A stretch of 64,000 nucleotides of DNA from Marinobacter shengliensis (GCF_003007715.1 NZ_PXNO01000021.1:124001-188000), one strand, 5' to 3'. Positions 53,307 through 62,319 are shown, counted from the first letter of the stretch. The notes: a model not told the origin generated them from the sequence alone. Made by a program: numbers and translations.

Positions 53307-54068
53307 CTACAGAAACAGCAATAGCACCAGTTCACTTAAGACGACGGCCGCGCCCAGGGTATCGCCTGTATAGCCGCCAAGCTGCCTGCGCAGATAGCCT
53401 CCCCAGAGCAGGGCAGCCAGAAGTACGGCAGTGACGGTCGCGGGAATAAGCAACGGCTGCCAGAGTGATAACCCCGCTGTAAGCAACATTACAAAGCCGG
53501 CCGCCGCCAACAACCGGCTGCGGGAGAAACCGTCCGCCACCGGTTTGGATTTGCTTTTGTCAGGATCGGTGACATAGGGCAGGCAAGCCATCAACACCAA
53601 GGGTGTCAGGCGGGAAACCGCAGGTGACACCAGCAACGCGAGCCAGATCAATTGGGCATCGGCCAGCAGGGCCACTTTTAGCAGCAAGGCCATCACCAGC
53701 GCCACCGTGCCATAGGTACCAATGCGGCTGTCCTTCATGATCGCCAGCCGTTTTTCTAAGGTATAACCCCCGCCGAGAGCGTCAACACTGTCCGCCAGAC
53801 CGTCCTCGTGAAAAGCTCCGGTGATAAACAGGTGCAGAATAACCACCAGGATAATGGCGACCACTGGGCTGGCGATCAGTGAAAACAGAAAGAAGGCGGC
53901 GCAATAGACCAATCCGAGCAGAAGGCCCACTAGGGGAAAATAGGTGCTGCTCTGATTCATGAGGCGCTGGGAGTAGTCAATCCGCACGAGCATGGGGATG
54001 CGTGTAAGGAAGCCGATAGCCAGCCAGAAGGCTTGCCATTCATGGGCAACGCGTGACCTAAGGGGCAA
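53307..54068 (-). CDS. cobS: Adenosylcobinamide-GDP ribazoletransferase
   Basis: 253 residues from a TTG at 54068 with GGAGG 6 nt upstream; a TTG at 54092 would add eight residues. It is an integral membrane protein with about seven helices. WQAFWLAIGFLTRIPML, FHEDGLADSVDALGGGYT and IMKDSRIGTYG are diagnostic. It joins adenosylcobinamide-GDP and alpha-ribazole to finish the nucleotide loop. Confidence 0.93.
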   Translation of the reverse strand: MPLRSRVAHEWQAFWLAIGFLTRIPMLVRIDYSQRLMNQSSTYFPLVGLLLGLVYCAAFFLFSLIASPVVAIILVVILHLFITGAFHEDGLADSVDALGGGYTLEKRLAIMKDSRIGTYGTVALVMALLLKVALLADAQLIWLALLVSPAVSRLTPLVLMACLPYVTDPDKSKSKPVADGFSRSRLLAAAGFVMLLTAGLSLWQPLLIPATVTAVLLAALLWGGYLRRQLGGYTGDTLGAAVVLSELVLLLFL

Positions 54069-54167
54069 AGGGCGCCTCCATGTTTGAGCCAAAGCGCCAT
54101 TGTACTTTAGAGCGCCATGAAGTGCTGCCTTGTACGGACGTTTGCTGGTCGGGAGAAAGTGACAGAG

Positions 54168-55592
54168 TCAGGACGGCGTGTGAATGAGGTCGCTTGAGGC
54201 AGGCAGCCAAACGTGTACACAGAGTCCGGGGTGTCCATCTGCTCTATCTAACAGCGTCAACTGGCCGCCATGGAGTTCAGCAATACGTCGGGCAATCGCC
54301 AGGCCCAAGCCCGCTCCGCCACCTGCGCGTTGATCCAGTCTTACAAACCTGCTCAGAGCGCGCTCCCGCTCCTTTGAGGGTATGCCTGGTCCCTGGTCGC
54401 ATACCGAAATGGCATAACCTTCGCCCGCCGGCACCAGCTGGATGGAAATCACGGTATGTGCTGGGCTGTACTGGATGGCATTAGCCAGCACGGTACGCAT
54501 CAGGGTGTTGATCAACGTGCTGTGGCATCGAACCAGGCCATTGCCGCTGGTTTTATCATCCAGTTCCGGCTCGATGTGCTTTTTCAGGGCCAGCGGGGCA
54601 ATATCCGCGATGCTCTGTTCCAGCAATTCTGGCAGGTTGTGAATGTCCGGCATTGAGTCGGTGCCCGCGTCTACCCGGCTCAGTAGCAACATCTGTTCTA
54701 CCAGGTGAACCATCCTGTCCACGGCACCGATCAGTTCGCTGAATTGTTCGGGGTTTTGCTCGCAGGCTTTTTCCAGGTTCAGCCGAAGCACGGTCAGCGG
54801 TGTGCGTAGCTCGTGGGCGGCGTCGGCGGAGAACCGGCGCTCACGCTCCAGTGCCTGGTTTAGCCGTTTCAGCAAACCGTTGACGGCCTGAACCAGCCCG
54901 GCAACTTCCTTGGGAGCCTGCCGGTCGTCCAGGGGGTGGATGCGTTCCGGGGCCATGTTGCGAACGGGCTTTTCCAGCCGGCGCAGGGGGCGGAAACTGA
55001 TCTGTATGGCGGCTATTACCGCTAATGCCAGCAATGGCAGGGCCAGCAATAGAGGCAGGATATTGCCCAGCGCCAACTCCTGGCTCAGTTCTTCGCGGAT
55101 ATCCTCACGTTGCGCGGCGCGTATCCAGAATCCGGTGTCCGGGTCCTGCAGGGTAAAGGTGCGCCACCGATAACCGGTAGATTCGGCCCAGGTATAGCCG
55201 GGTGTAAGGCCTAAAGAATCGTCGGCATTCAAGGTGTCCAGCAACGGGGAGCCTCCGGGAGTCCAAACCTCAAAAGCCAGTTTTTTCTCGTACTTGTGGC
55301 CGGCTCCATCCGGCAGGATCTCATCCCGGTCTGACTCAAGCTCTGCTTCGGTCAGGCCAAGCCCGGGAAGCTGCAGGGTTTCTTCAAGGGTGTCAGAAAG
55401 CTGTTCCAGTGATTGGCTGTCGGCCAGGTGCCGGATCAGCCCCTGCACGATCCGGGTGCTTTGGGCCAGCTCCGCGTCGAACAGTTCTTCCAACTCGTGG
55501 TTACTCTCAACATAGCTCCAGCCGGCGGCGATCAGGGCGATCAGCAGCACGGCGGATGTAACCAGCAGAGTCAAGGTACGGGTCAGAGACAT
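54168..55592 (-). CDS. Two-component sensor histidine kinase, PmrB/QseC-like
   Basis: 474 residues. TM1 at 7-27, periplasmic sensor domain about 28-177 (with acidic and aromatic clusters), TM2 at about 178-198, HAMP, then HisKA SADAAHELRTPL (His260) and HATPase (LANAIQYSP, CDQGPGIP, GAGLGLAIARR). It overlaps the regulator gene by 10 nt. The layout matches PmrB/QseC kinases; the signal cannot be read. Its probable targets include the divergent haemolysin-ligase operon, judging from the boxes at 56316-56365. Confidence 0.92.
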   Translation of the reverse strand: MSLTRTLTLLVTSAVLLIALIAAGWSYVESNHELEELFDAELAQSTRIVQGLIRHLADSQSLEQLSDTLEETLQLPGLGLTEAELESDRDEILPDGAGHKYEKKLAFEVWTPGGSPLLDTLNADDSLGLTPGYTWAESTGYRWRTFTLQDPDTGFWIRAAQREDIREELSQELALGNILPLLLALPLLALAVIAAIQISFRPLRRLEKPVRNMAPERIHPLDDRQAPKEVAGLVQAVNGLLKRLNQALERERRFSADAAHELRTPLTVLRLNLEKACEQNPEQFSELIGAVDRMVHLVEQMLLLSRVDAGTDSMPDIHNLPELLEQSIADIAPLALKKHIEPELDDKTSGNGLVRCHSTLINTLMRTVLANAIQYSPAHTVISIQLVPAGEGYAISVCDQGPGIPSKERERALSRFVRLDQRAGGGAGLGLAIARRIAELHGGQLTLLDRADGHPGLCVHVWLPASSDLIHTPS

Positions 55593-56269
55593 GCGGGCTC
55601 CGCGGCGGCCTGGCTGTCGAGTAGGTAGCCTACACCCCGTACGGTTCGGATGGCTGCCTTGCCAATCCGTCGGCGCAGATGATGGATATGCACCTCCAGG
55701 GCATTGCTCTCCGCCCCCGCCTCCCAGCCGTAAAGCTGTTCCTCCAGCCGGCGCCGGGTAGCCACCTGGTCCGGGTTGCGCATCAGGTAATGCAGAATCT
55801 GGAACTCGCTGCGGGGCAAGGTGATGGATTCGCCGTCAACGATCAAATGGCCGTTCTCCGGATTCAGGGTCAGGCGCCCTACCGTCAGCCCCGTGGAGGG
55901 GCTGGTTGCGGCACCACGGCGGGTCACCGCTCGAATCCGGGCTTTCAGTTCGGCCATGGCGAAGGGTTTGGTCAGGTAGTCATCGGCCCCGGCGTCGAGT
56001 CCCTGGAGCTTTTCGTTCAGATCTGCCCGTGCAGTGAGGATGATGACCGGGGTTTGGTTACCCTGCTGGCGGATGTTCCGGACAATGTCCAGGCCGTCCA
56101 TCCGCGGCAGGGTCAGGTCCAGAATGGCCAAGTCAAAGTGTTCCTGCAGCAGGGCATTCAGGGCCTGCTGGCCATCATCCAGCCAGTCCACCGTGTTCTG
56201 GTCTTCCCGCAGCATATTGAGCATGGTGCGGGCAAGGGAGTGGTCATCTTCCACCAACAGTATGCGCAT
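55583..56269 (-). CDS. OmpR-family response regulator, PmrA/QseB-like
   Basis: 228 residues. Receiver with Asp51 (LAILDLTLPRMDG) and KPF motif; winged-helix DNA-binding domain from about 127 (LTLNPENGHLIVDGESITLP, EVHIHHLRRRIG, TVRGVGYLL). It should bind direct CTTAAG-like repeats, which are present in the region just upstream. Coupled to its kinase by overlap. Confidence 0.94.
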   Translation of the reverse strand: MRILLVEDDHSLARTMLNMLREDQNTVDWLDDGQQALNALLQEHFDLAILDLTLPRMDGLDIVRNIRQQGNQTPVIILTARADLNEKLQGLDAGADDYLTKPFAMAELKARIRAVTRRGAATSPSTGLTVGRLTLNPENGHLIVDGESITLPRSEFQILHYLMRNPDQVATRRRLEEQLYGWEAGAESNALEVHIHHLRRRIGKAAIRTVRGVGYLLDSQAAAEPACL

Positions 56270-56315
56270 TCACGAGCCCCGTTCTGATATCTGAAAACGA
56301 GTTTGCCACAGAAAC

Positions 56316-56332
56316 CTTAAGCCGAGCTTAAG
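56316..56332. promoter_or_regulatory. PmrA-type box 1
   Basis: CTTAAG-CCGAG-CTTAAG, an exact tandem with 5-nt spacing as in PmrA/QseB boxes. It is symmetrical enough to act in either direction. Ten nt further on the minus strand is CAAACT (56305-56300), a possible -10 for the regulator gene, consistent with autoregulation. Confidence 0.65.
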
Positions 56333-56348
56333 AATTCTTGCGTGTCGT

Positions 56349-56365
56349 CTTAAGGGAGGTTTAAG
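56349..56365 (+). promoter_or_regulatory. PmrA-type box 2 and -10 for the haemolysin-ligase operon
   Basis: CTTAAG-GGAGG-TTTAAG lies exactly 33 bp (three helical turns) from box 1. TACTCT (56376-56381) follows 10 nt after the box, the spacing expected for activation by an OmpR-family regulator. The operon's first ATG is at 56427. Confidence 0.65.
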
Positions 56366-56426
56366 GCTCTGACAATACTCTGACAGTTGTAACCCATGGG
56401 CCTTGCCCGGCTGTTGGAGAACCCCG

Positions 56427-57137
56427 ATGACTGACCCGCTGACGATGTCCACCTGCTGCCCGCCAGACTCCCCGGAAGTTTTGCCCGTGCTGCGTTGTGC
56501 CGGCCGCTGGTTCAGCGAAATCACACCGCACAGTGCCATGGCAGCAACGGTGGCGGCGTTTATCCGTCGCCGTTTTCTGCAGGCCTACGGAGCCGAGCCG
56601 AATTTGCGAATTCCCTCCCTGCTTGCGCTGACCACGGCTCAGGGCAGCCTGATGGCGGCGGTGGGTGTACGTAATGCCGGCGACGACACACTGTTCCTGG
56701 AGGATTACCTGTCGGTGCCAGTACAAACGCTGATGCCCGAACTCGGCACCGAACGCCGCCGCATTGCCGAAATTGCCCACCTGGCCGGGGTGGAAGCCGG
56801 CGTCAGCCGTTATCTGTTTGCTTCTCTTTCGGTGTGGCTGGATGCGGCGGGCTATGACTGGGTGGTGTGCACCGGCACCGACCAGCTGCGCAACAGCTTT
56901 CATCGCCTGGGTATTGCTACCCAGGTGCTGGCAGATGCCGACCCTTCAAGGCTGCCGGATGGCGGTGCGGGCTGGGGCCGCTACTACGACCACCACCCGG
57001 TAGTGATGACCATTCGCGTGGCCGATGGCATGTCGGCGCTTCGTGAAGCCGGACTTTTGAAACTGGTGCAGCCGGTTGCAGCGGCTGAGGTCGAGCATCA
57101 GACGGATTTGGGAGGTGCCTATGGTCGCCTTGCCTGA
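56427..57137 (+). CDS. Thermostable haemolysin family protein
   Basis: 236 residues; GGAG 8 nt before the ATG at 56427. The sequence TLFLEDYLSVPVQTLMPELG, RIAEIAHLAGVEAG and WVVCTGTDQLRNSFHRLG matches the T_hemolysin family named after Vibrio delta-VPH; the middle portion looks like a GNAT-type acyltransferase fold. There is no signal peptide or membrane helix, so a cytoplasmic acyl-transfer role is as likely as haemolysis (inference). It overlaps the ligase gene by 17 nt and is first in a four-gene operon. Confidence 0.82.
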   Translation: MTDPLTMSTCCPPDSPEVLPVLRCAGRWFSEITPHSAMAATVAAFIRRRFLQAYGAEPNLRIPSLLALTTAQGSLMAAVGVRNAGDDTLFLEDYLSVPVQTLMPELGTERRRIAEIAHLAGVEAGVSRYLFASLSVWLDAAGYDWVVCTGTDQLRNSFHRLGIATQVLADADPSRLPDGGAGWGRYYDHHPVVMTIRVADGMSALREAGLLKLVQPVAAAEVEHQTDLGGAYGRLA

Positions 57138-59328
57138 GCTGTTGTACCGGCGCGTACAGCAGTATCCGGATCACATCGCCCTGCGCGGGCCGGATGACGA
57201 ATTAACCTACCAGCAGATGTGGCTCGCGGCTCAGGCTGTGTCTGAACAGCTGCGGAATCTGGGCGTCAAACGCATCGGGCTGTGTGGCGACAACACGCCG
57301 GCCTGGGTGGTGGCCGATCTCGCCTGCCTGATGGCAGGGGTGGTGTGTGTGCCGGTGCCGGTGTTTTTTTCCAGCAGCCAGACTGAGCACCTGATCCAGC
57401 GGGCCGGGCTGGATGCCCTGCTATTCAGCGCTGAGGCAGAACACGCGGAGACCATTGGACAGGGAGTCTGGCTGCGCCGTTTGTCGGTTTTTCCGGGAGC
57501 CGCCTGGATGCCGGAGCAAACCGCAAAGATCACCTTCACCTCCGGCAGCACCGGCACGCCGAAGGGCGTATGCCTGTCTGCCGGGCAAATGGTCGCTACC
57601 GCGTGTGCCCTGCAGCAACGGCTCGAGGGTGTGGATCTGCAGAAGCACCTGTGCATCCTGCCGCTGGCCACCCTGCTGGAAAACATTGCCGGGGTTTACC
57701 TGCCCTTGCTGATAGGCGCCACAGTGACGGTTATGCCGCTGAAAACCCTGGGCATGACCGGCAGCAGCGGGTTGGACGTGGGCCAGCTTGCCCTCGCCCT
57801 TAACCGGTTTCAGCCGCATTCAGTGATTCTGGTGCCAGAGCTTGCGATGGCGCTGGTCAATGCCGCTGAGCAGGGCCAATTGTTGGCTGGCGGTTTCCGC
57901 TTCCTGGCTGTTGGTGGCGGCCGGGTATCGACGGATTTGCTGGCTCGGGGCCGGGCGGCTGGTTTGCCGCTGTACGAAGGCTATGGCTTGTCTGAGTGTG
58001 GCTCGGTGGTGGCGCTGAATGCGCCGGGTTGCGAGTGCGAGGGCACCGTAGGCCTGCCGCTGAATCACGTGCAGGTTCGTGTGGATAGCGACCAGCGGAT
58101 TCTGGTGCAGGGCAATACCCACCTGGGTTACCTGGGAGATGAGCCGGAGCATGATGGCTGGTTGGACACCGGCGATCTTGGAGCCACAGGCCCGGGCGGA
58201 TTCCTGGGCGTTAACGGCCGGGCCAAGAACCTGATCATTACCAGTTTCGGCCGTAACATCAGCCCGGAATGGCTGGAAAGCGAGCTGATACAGGCCGTGG
58301 GCGCTACCCAGGCCGTGGTGTTCGGTGACGGAGAGCCCCAGCCCCTGGCCCTGTTGGTCATCCGGGATGGTCGTAGCCCCGAGGCTGTGCGTCAGGCCCT
58401 GGCGCAGCTCAATGCCGGATTGCCCGACTATGCCCGCCTGCAGGCGGTATACCTGCGCCGGCAACCGCTCACTCAGGCCGAAGGGCATATCACCGCCAAC
58501 GGCCGCCCGGTGCGGCACCAGATTCAGGCCGACCTGCCCATGCTTTTGGCGGAAGGCTTCCCCCTGTTCATGAACCTCTCGGCGCCATCAAGCGCCTCTT
58601 CACAACCCGTAACTACCCAGTTTTCAACGCCAGGAGACTCCAACATGGCATTTTTTGACCGACTGCAATCCGAAACCGAACAGGCCCGGGCCCATGTCAC
58701 TGGAGCCCCGGTGATTCAGGCTATCCGTGAGGGTCGCTTTGATCTTGACGGATACACCTGGTTCCTGACACAGGCCTACCACCACGTCAAACACACGGTA
58801 CCGCTGATGATGGCCTGCGGTGGCCGGCTGCCCGAGCGGCTGGAGTTCGTGCGTAAGGCGCTGGTGGAATACATCGAGGAAGAATACGGCCACCATGAGT
58901 GGATCCTCAACGATCTTGAAGCCTGCGGTGAAGACAAGGAAACCATTCGCGATGGCCAGCCCGATACCTCCATCGAGTTGATGGTGGCCTACCTGTATGA
59001 CCGCATCCAGCGGGGTAACCCGGCGGCGTTTTTTGGCATGGTTCAGGTACTGGAAGGCACTTCCATTGAGCTGGCCACGCCGCTGGGTGAAGCCGTCCAG
59101 AAGCAGCTGGGCCTGCCGGACCAGGCGTTTAGCTACCTATACTCCCACGGCGCCCTGGACCAGGAACACTTCGAGTTCTTCCGCAACCTGATGAACGACA
59201 TCACCGACCCGGACGACCAACAGGCCATTATTGAGGCTGCACGCATGGTGTACCGCCTGTACGGCGATATGCTGCACAGCATTCCGCTGCCGGCACGTGG
59301 CAAGGAGCAGCGCCATGAGGCTGCATGA
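57121..59328 (+). CDS. AMP-dependent acyl ligase fused to haem-oxygenase-like metallo-oxygenase
   Basis: 735 residues; GGGAGG sets the ATG at 57121. Residues 1-480 are an ANL adenylating enzyme: A3 ITFTSGSTGTPKGV (137-150), A5 YGLSECG (288-294), A7 DTGD (349-352). The A10 position reads ANGRPVR with Arg462 in place of the catalytic Lys. After a Ser/Thr-rich linker (485-507), residues 509-735 form a TenA/UndA-like domain with possible iron ligands in EEEYGHHEW, VLEGTS and LDQEHFEFF. AGGAG at 58632 stands 8 nt before the in-frame ATG at 58645, so the second domain could also be made alone. An adenylated or thioester acyl group oxidised by the second domain is an inference. Confidence 0.85.
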   Translation: MVALPELLYRRVQQYPDHIALRGPDDELTYQQMWLAAQAVSEQLRNLGVKRIGLCGDNTPAWVVADLACLMAGVVCVPVPVFFSSSQTEHLIQRAGLDALLFSAEAEHAETIGQGVWLRRLSVFPGAAWMPEQTAKITFTSGSTGTPKGVCLSAGQMVATACALQQRLEGVDLQKHLCILPLATLLENIAGVYLPLLIGATVTVMPLKTLGMTGSSGLDVGQLALALNRFQPHSVILVPELAMALVNAAEQGQLLAGGFRFLAVGGGRVSTDLLARGRAAGLPLYEGYGLSECGSVVALNAPGCECEGTVGLPLNHVQVRVDSDQRILVQGNTHLGYLGDEPEHDGWLDTGDLGATGPGGFLGVNGRAKNLIITSFGRNISPEWLESELIQAVGATQAVVFGDGEPQPLALLVIRDGRSPEAVRQALAQLNAGLPDYARLQAVYLRRQPLTQAEGHITANGRPVRHQIQADLPMLLAEGFPLFMNLSAPSSASSQPVTTQFSTPGDSNMAFFDRLQSETEQARAHVTGAPVIQAIREGRFDLDGYTWFLTQAYHHVKHTVPLMMACGGRLPERLEFVRKALVEYIEEEYGHHEWILNDLEACGEDKETIRDGQPDTSIELMVAYLYDRIQRGNPAAFFGMVQVLEGTSIELATPLGEAVQKQLGLPDQAFSYLYSHGALDQEHFEFFRNLMNDITDPDDQQAIIEAARMVYRLYGDMLHSIPLPARGKEQRHEAA

Positions 59329-60094
59329 CCGTACCTTTTTGCTGCTGGGCGGCACCGGCGGCATTGGCCAGGCCCTGATCGGGCCGCTGGTGGAATGCGG
59401 TGCCCGGGTGATCGTCGCTACCCGGCATCCGGAGCGGCTGGAAAAGCGTGCGGGCGTTTCTCCGGTGCACCTGGAGCTGGCCAGCCCGAAGCTGGATCAA
59501 CAGCTGCAACAGTTGAGCAAGGTGTATCCCGATATTGATGGGGTGATTCATTGCGCCGGCCAGAACCGGTTTGCGGCGCTGGATACCATGGCGGTCAGTG
59601 ACCTGGATGCCCAGCTTATGGTCAACCTGCGTTCCGCCATGCTGGTGGCCCGGCATTTTGCGCCTCGTTTCCGCAAAGCAGGGATGGGCGCGCTGGTGTT
59701 TGTCGGCTCCACCTTTGGCAGTATCGGATTTCCCGGCTACACCGCCTATTGCGCCAGCAAGTTCGGCCTGCGCGGCTTCAGCGAAGCCCTGCGCCGGGAG
59801 CTGGCGGATACCCCGGTACAGGTGGTGTATGTGGCGCCCAGAGCCACCGCCACAGCCATGAACCCGGCGCCGGTGAACGAGCTGAACCGTGCCCTGGGCA
59901 ATGCCATGGACGCACCGGAAGCCGTCGCAGCCCAGATTCTTCAAGCCATGGAAAAAGATGAGCGCCGGCGTTTTCTAGGCTGGCCGGAAAAACTGTTTGT
60001 GGTACTCAACGGCATCCTGCCGAAGATTGTGGATAAAGCCATGTTGAAACAACTGCCGGTAATCCGGCGCTTTCTGGATTCAGGAGTGGTGTGA
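59315..60094 (+). CDS. Short-chain dehydrogenase/reductase
   Basis: 259 residues; AAGGAG 8 nt before the ATG, overlapping the ligase end by 14 nt. Rossmann motif GGTGGIG (12-18), Asn104, Ser132, Tyr145 and Lys149 form the classical SDR active site (YCASKFG). TRHPERLEK suggests NADP(H). The C-terminal hydrophobic tail (WPEKLFVVLNGILPKIVDKA) may bind membrane or acyl substrate. In this operon it would reduce or oxidise a keto/hydroxy-acyl product (inference). Confidence 0.9.
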   Translation: MRLHDRTFLLLGGTGGIGQALIGPLVECGARVIVATRHPERLEKRAGVSPVHLELASPKLDQQLQQLSKVYPDIDGVIHCAGQNRFAALDTMAVSDLDAQLMVNLRSAMLVARHFAPRFRKAGMGALVFVGSTFGSIGFPGYTAYCASKFGLRGFSEALRRELADTPVQVVYVAPRATATAMNPAPVNELNRALGNAMDAPEAVAAQILQAMEKDERRRFLGWPEKLFVVLNGILPKIVDKAMLKQLPVIRRFLDSGVV

Positions 60095-60714
60095 TGAAGT
60101 GGATGATTCTGGTGCTGGTCTCTGTGGCGGCTATGCCACTGTGGGCGCAGGATGTTGAAATTGAGCTGGCGCAAATCCAGCAGCGCTGGGCTGAAATTCA
60201 ATATCAGGTTCAGGACAGGGACAAAGAGAAAGCATTCGAGAAGCTGGCCGCTGAGGCCGAAGCCTTTGTTGGCCGCTACCCGGGCCGTGCCGAACCGCTG
60301 ATCTGGCAGGGTATTGTGCTCAGCACCTACGCCGGTGCCAAAGGCGGCCTCGGCGCCCTCGGGCTGGTAAAGCAAGCCCGGGCCTCACTGGAAGCGGCCC
60401 TCGACATCGACCCGGAGGCGTTGGATGGCTCCGCTTACACGTCGCTCGGCAGTCTGTACTATCAGGTGCCGGGCTGGCCGCTGGGGTTCGGGGATGATGG
60501 CAAGGCGCGGAAGTACCTGCAAAAGTCGCTGGCCATCAATCCCGACGGTATTGATGCCAATTACTTCTTCGGGGATTTTCTGCTGGATCAGGGCGAGCCC
60601 CAACGTGCCCGTATTTATCTTGAAAAAGTGTTGGCGGCACCCGACAGGCCAGGCCGCGCGGTGGCTGACCAGGGGCGCCGGGCAGAGGCGCAGGCTCGCC
60701 TGAATAATCTGTGA
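60094..60714 (+). CDS. Exported TPR-repeat protein
   Basis: 206 residues from the ATG at 60094 with AGGAG 7 nt upstream, overlapping the SDR stop by one base. Signal peptide (MILVLVSVAAMPLWAQ), then TPR-like helices: QARASLEAALDIDPEALDGS, KYLQKSLAINPDGIDANYFF and RIYLEKVLAAP. Probably periplasmic; may dock partner proteins. Last gene of the operon; function not known. Confidence 0.82.
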   Translation: MKWMILVLVSVAAMPLWAQDVEIELAQIQQRWAEIQYQVQDRDKEKAFEKLAAEAEAFVGRYPGRAEPLIWQGIVLSTYAGAKGGLGALGLVKQARASLEAALDIDPEALDGSAYTSLGSLYYQVPGWPLGFGDDGKARKYLQKSLAINPDGIDANYFFGDFLLDQGEPQRARIYLEKVLAAPDRPGRAVADQGRRAEAQARLNNL

Positions 60715-60793
60715 TTGCTGGTCGCCGCGCCTGTCTGGCTGGGCTACACTCGTCATTACGTAAGAGTGCAAATGCTAGGGAGACAGGTCATTC

Positions 60794-62308
60794 ATGGCGA
60801 GCAATTATGGGGCAGGCCAGCCAGACCGAATGCCGGCTCATTTCTTCCGGAAATTGGCATCAGGAGTTCCGGGAATCCTGTTTACCTATTGGCTCAGCCC
60901 GGATGGTCAGTCCCACCGTTACCCCTATGTCAGTGATCAGGTACAGGACCTGTTCGGCATTGAACCCGCCCTGCTTAACGAAGACGCCAGAGCAGTATTC
61001 TCGGTAATTCACCCGGAGGACGCGACCGGGGTGGCCAACAGTATTGTGCACTCGGCGCAGACTCTGGAGCCCTGGTGTTACCGGGCGCGTCTGAAGTTGC
61101 TGGATGGCCAGTATCAGTGGTTTGAGGCCCATTCGGTGCCGGAGCGCCAACCCGATGGCAGTACCATCTGGTATGGTCAGTTCCACAACATCCAGCACTA
61201 CAAAGAACTGGAGCAGACCCTGCGGGACAGCGAAGCGGAGTTCCAGTTTCAGGCGGGTTTTCAGAAGCTGATTGCCCGGTTGTCCGGAGAATTTATCCAG
61301 CTTGGATTTGGTTCGATCGACGAGTGTATCGACGAGTTGCTCCGCTCCATTGGCGGTTTTTTTGGCATTGATCGAGCCTATGTCTATGGGTTTTCGCAAG
61401 ATCACCTGACGATGACCAATACCCACGAATGGTGTGCGCCGGGGGTGGCTTCCCTGATGGCGGATCAGCAAAGCGTGGCCATTCAGGAATTCCAGTGGTG
61501 GCAAGCGCAAATCAACGCGATGAAAAGCCAGAATCAGGTGGTTTTTATTGAAGACGTCAATCAGTTGCCGCCCGAGGCCAACAACGAGCGTGCCCTGTTG
61601 GAGTTGCAGGGCGTGATTTCCATGTTCTGCGTGCCAATCTGGATACGTGGCCAGGTAATGGGCTTTTTTGGCGTTGATTCGTTATCGCAGCGACCTTGGC
61701 GGCAGGACATGGCAGACCTTCTGATCATTGTCTCCGGGCTTTTGTCCGGTGCCCTTGAGCGCAATCGTCTGGAGGAAGACTTGCTGAACCAGTCGATTCG
61801 TGACCCTCTCACCGGCCTTCACAACCGTCGCTACTTAATGCCCAGGCTGGATGAGGTGCTGGCTACCTGCAGTCGTCATGGTGAACGTTTTTGCCTGGCG
61901 ATGTTTGACATCGATCATTTTAAACGGATTAACGATAACCTGGGCCACCTGGCCGGGGACCAGGTGTTGGTGCGATTTGCCGAACTGCTTCTCGCGAACA
62001 CGCGGAATACCGATGTGGTTTCCCGATACGGTGGCGAGGAATTTCTCGTAGTTTTCACCGAATTGGCGGATGCGAATGTTCAGCCATTGGTGGAGCGAAT
62101 CATGCACGCCGTCAGGGCGGAAAAGTTTGTGATTGGTGGTGAGACTTTCGGGATCACGGTAAGTGCTGGTTCTGTCTGTGTGGCGGAGCTTACCGAGGAA
62201 CCGGTCAGCCCCCACGCATTGATTGGGCTTGCGGACCAGCGGTTGTACCAGGCCAAGCAGGGTGGTCGGGACTGCCTGGTCGATGCATCGGGATTATCAC
62301 GCATATAA
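60794..62308 (+). CDS. PAS-GAF-GGDEF diguanylate cyclase
   Basis: 504 residues, soluble. PAS of PAS_3 type at 25-140, a GAF domain at about 160-325 (GGFFGIDRAYVYGF, VPIWIRGQVMGFFGVDS), and GGDEF at 334-498 with GGEEF (413-417) and I-site RNTD (404-407). Catalytically competent by motif. It has 79 nt upstream and so probably its own promoter (TACACT near 60751 as a -10), separate from the ligase operon. Confidence 0.92.
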   Translation: MASNYGAGQPDRMPAHFFRKLASGVPGILFTYWLSPDGQSHRYPYVSDQVQDLFGIEPALLNEDARAVFSVIHPEDATGVANSIVHSAQTLEPWCYRARLKLLDGQYQWFEAHSVPERQPDGSTIWYGQFHNIQHYKELEQTLRDSEAEFQFQAGFQKLIARLSGEFIQLGFGSIDECIDELLRSIGGFFGIDRAYVYGFSQDHLTMTNTHEWCAPGVASLMADQQSVAIQEFQWWQAQINAMKSQNQVVFIEDVNQLPPEANNERALLELQGVISMFCVPIWIRGQVMGFFGVDSLSQRPWRQDMADLLIIVSGLLSGALERNRLEEDLLNQSIRDPLTGLHNRRYLMPRLDEVLATCSRHGERFCLAMFDIDHFKRINDNLGHLAGDQVLVRFAELLLANTRNTDVVSRYGGEEFLVVFTELADANVQPLVERIMHAVRAEKFVIGGETFGITVSAGSVCVAELTEEPVSPHALIGLADQRLYQAKQGGRDCLVDASGLSRI

Positions 62309-62319
62309 GGAAACAGCAT

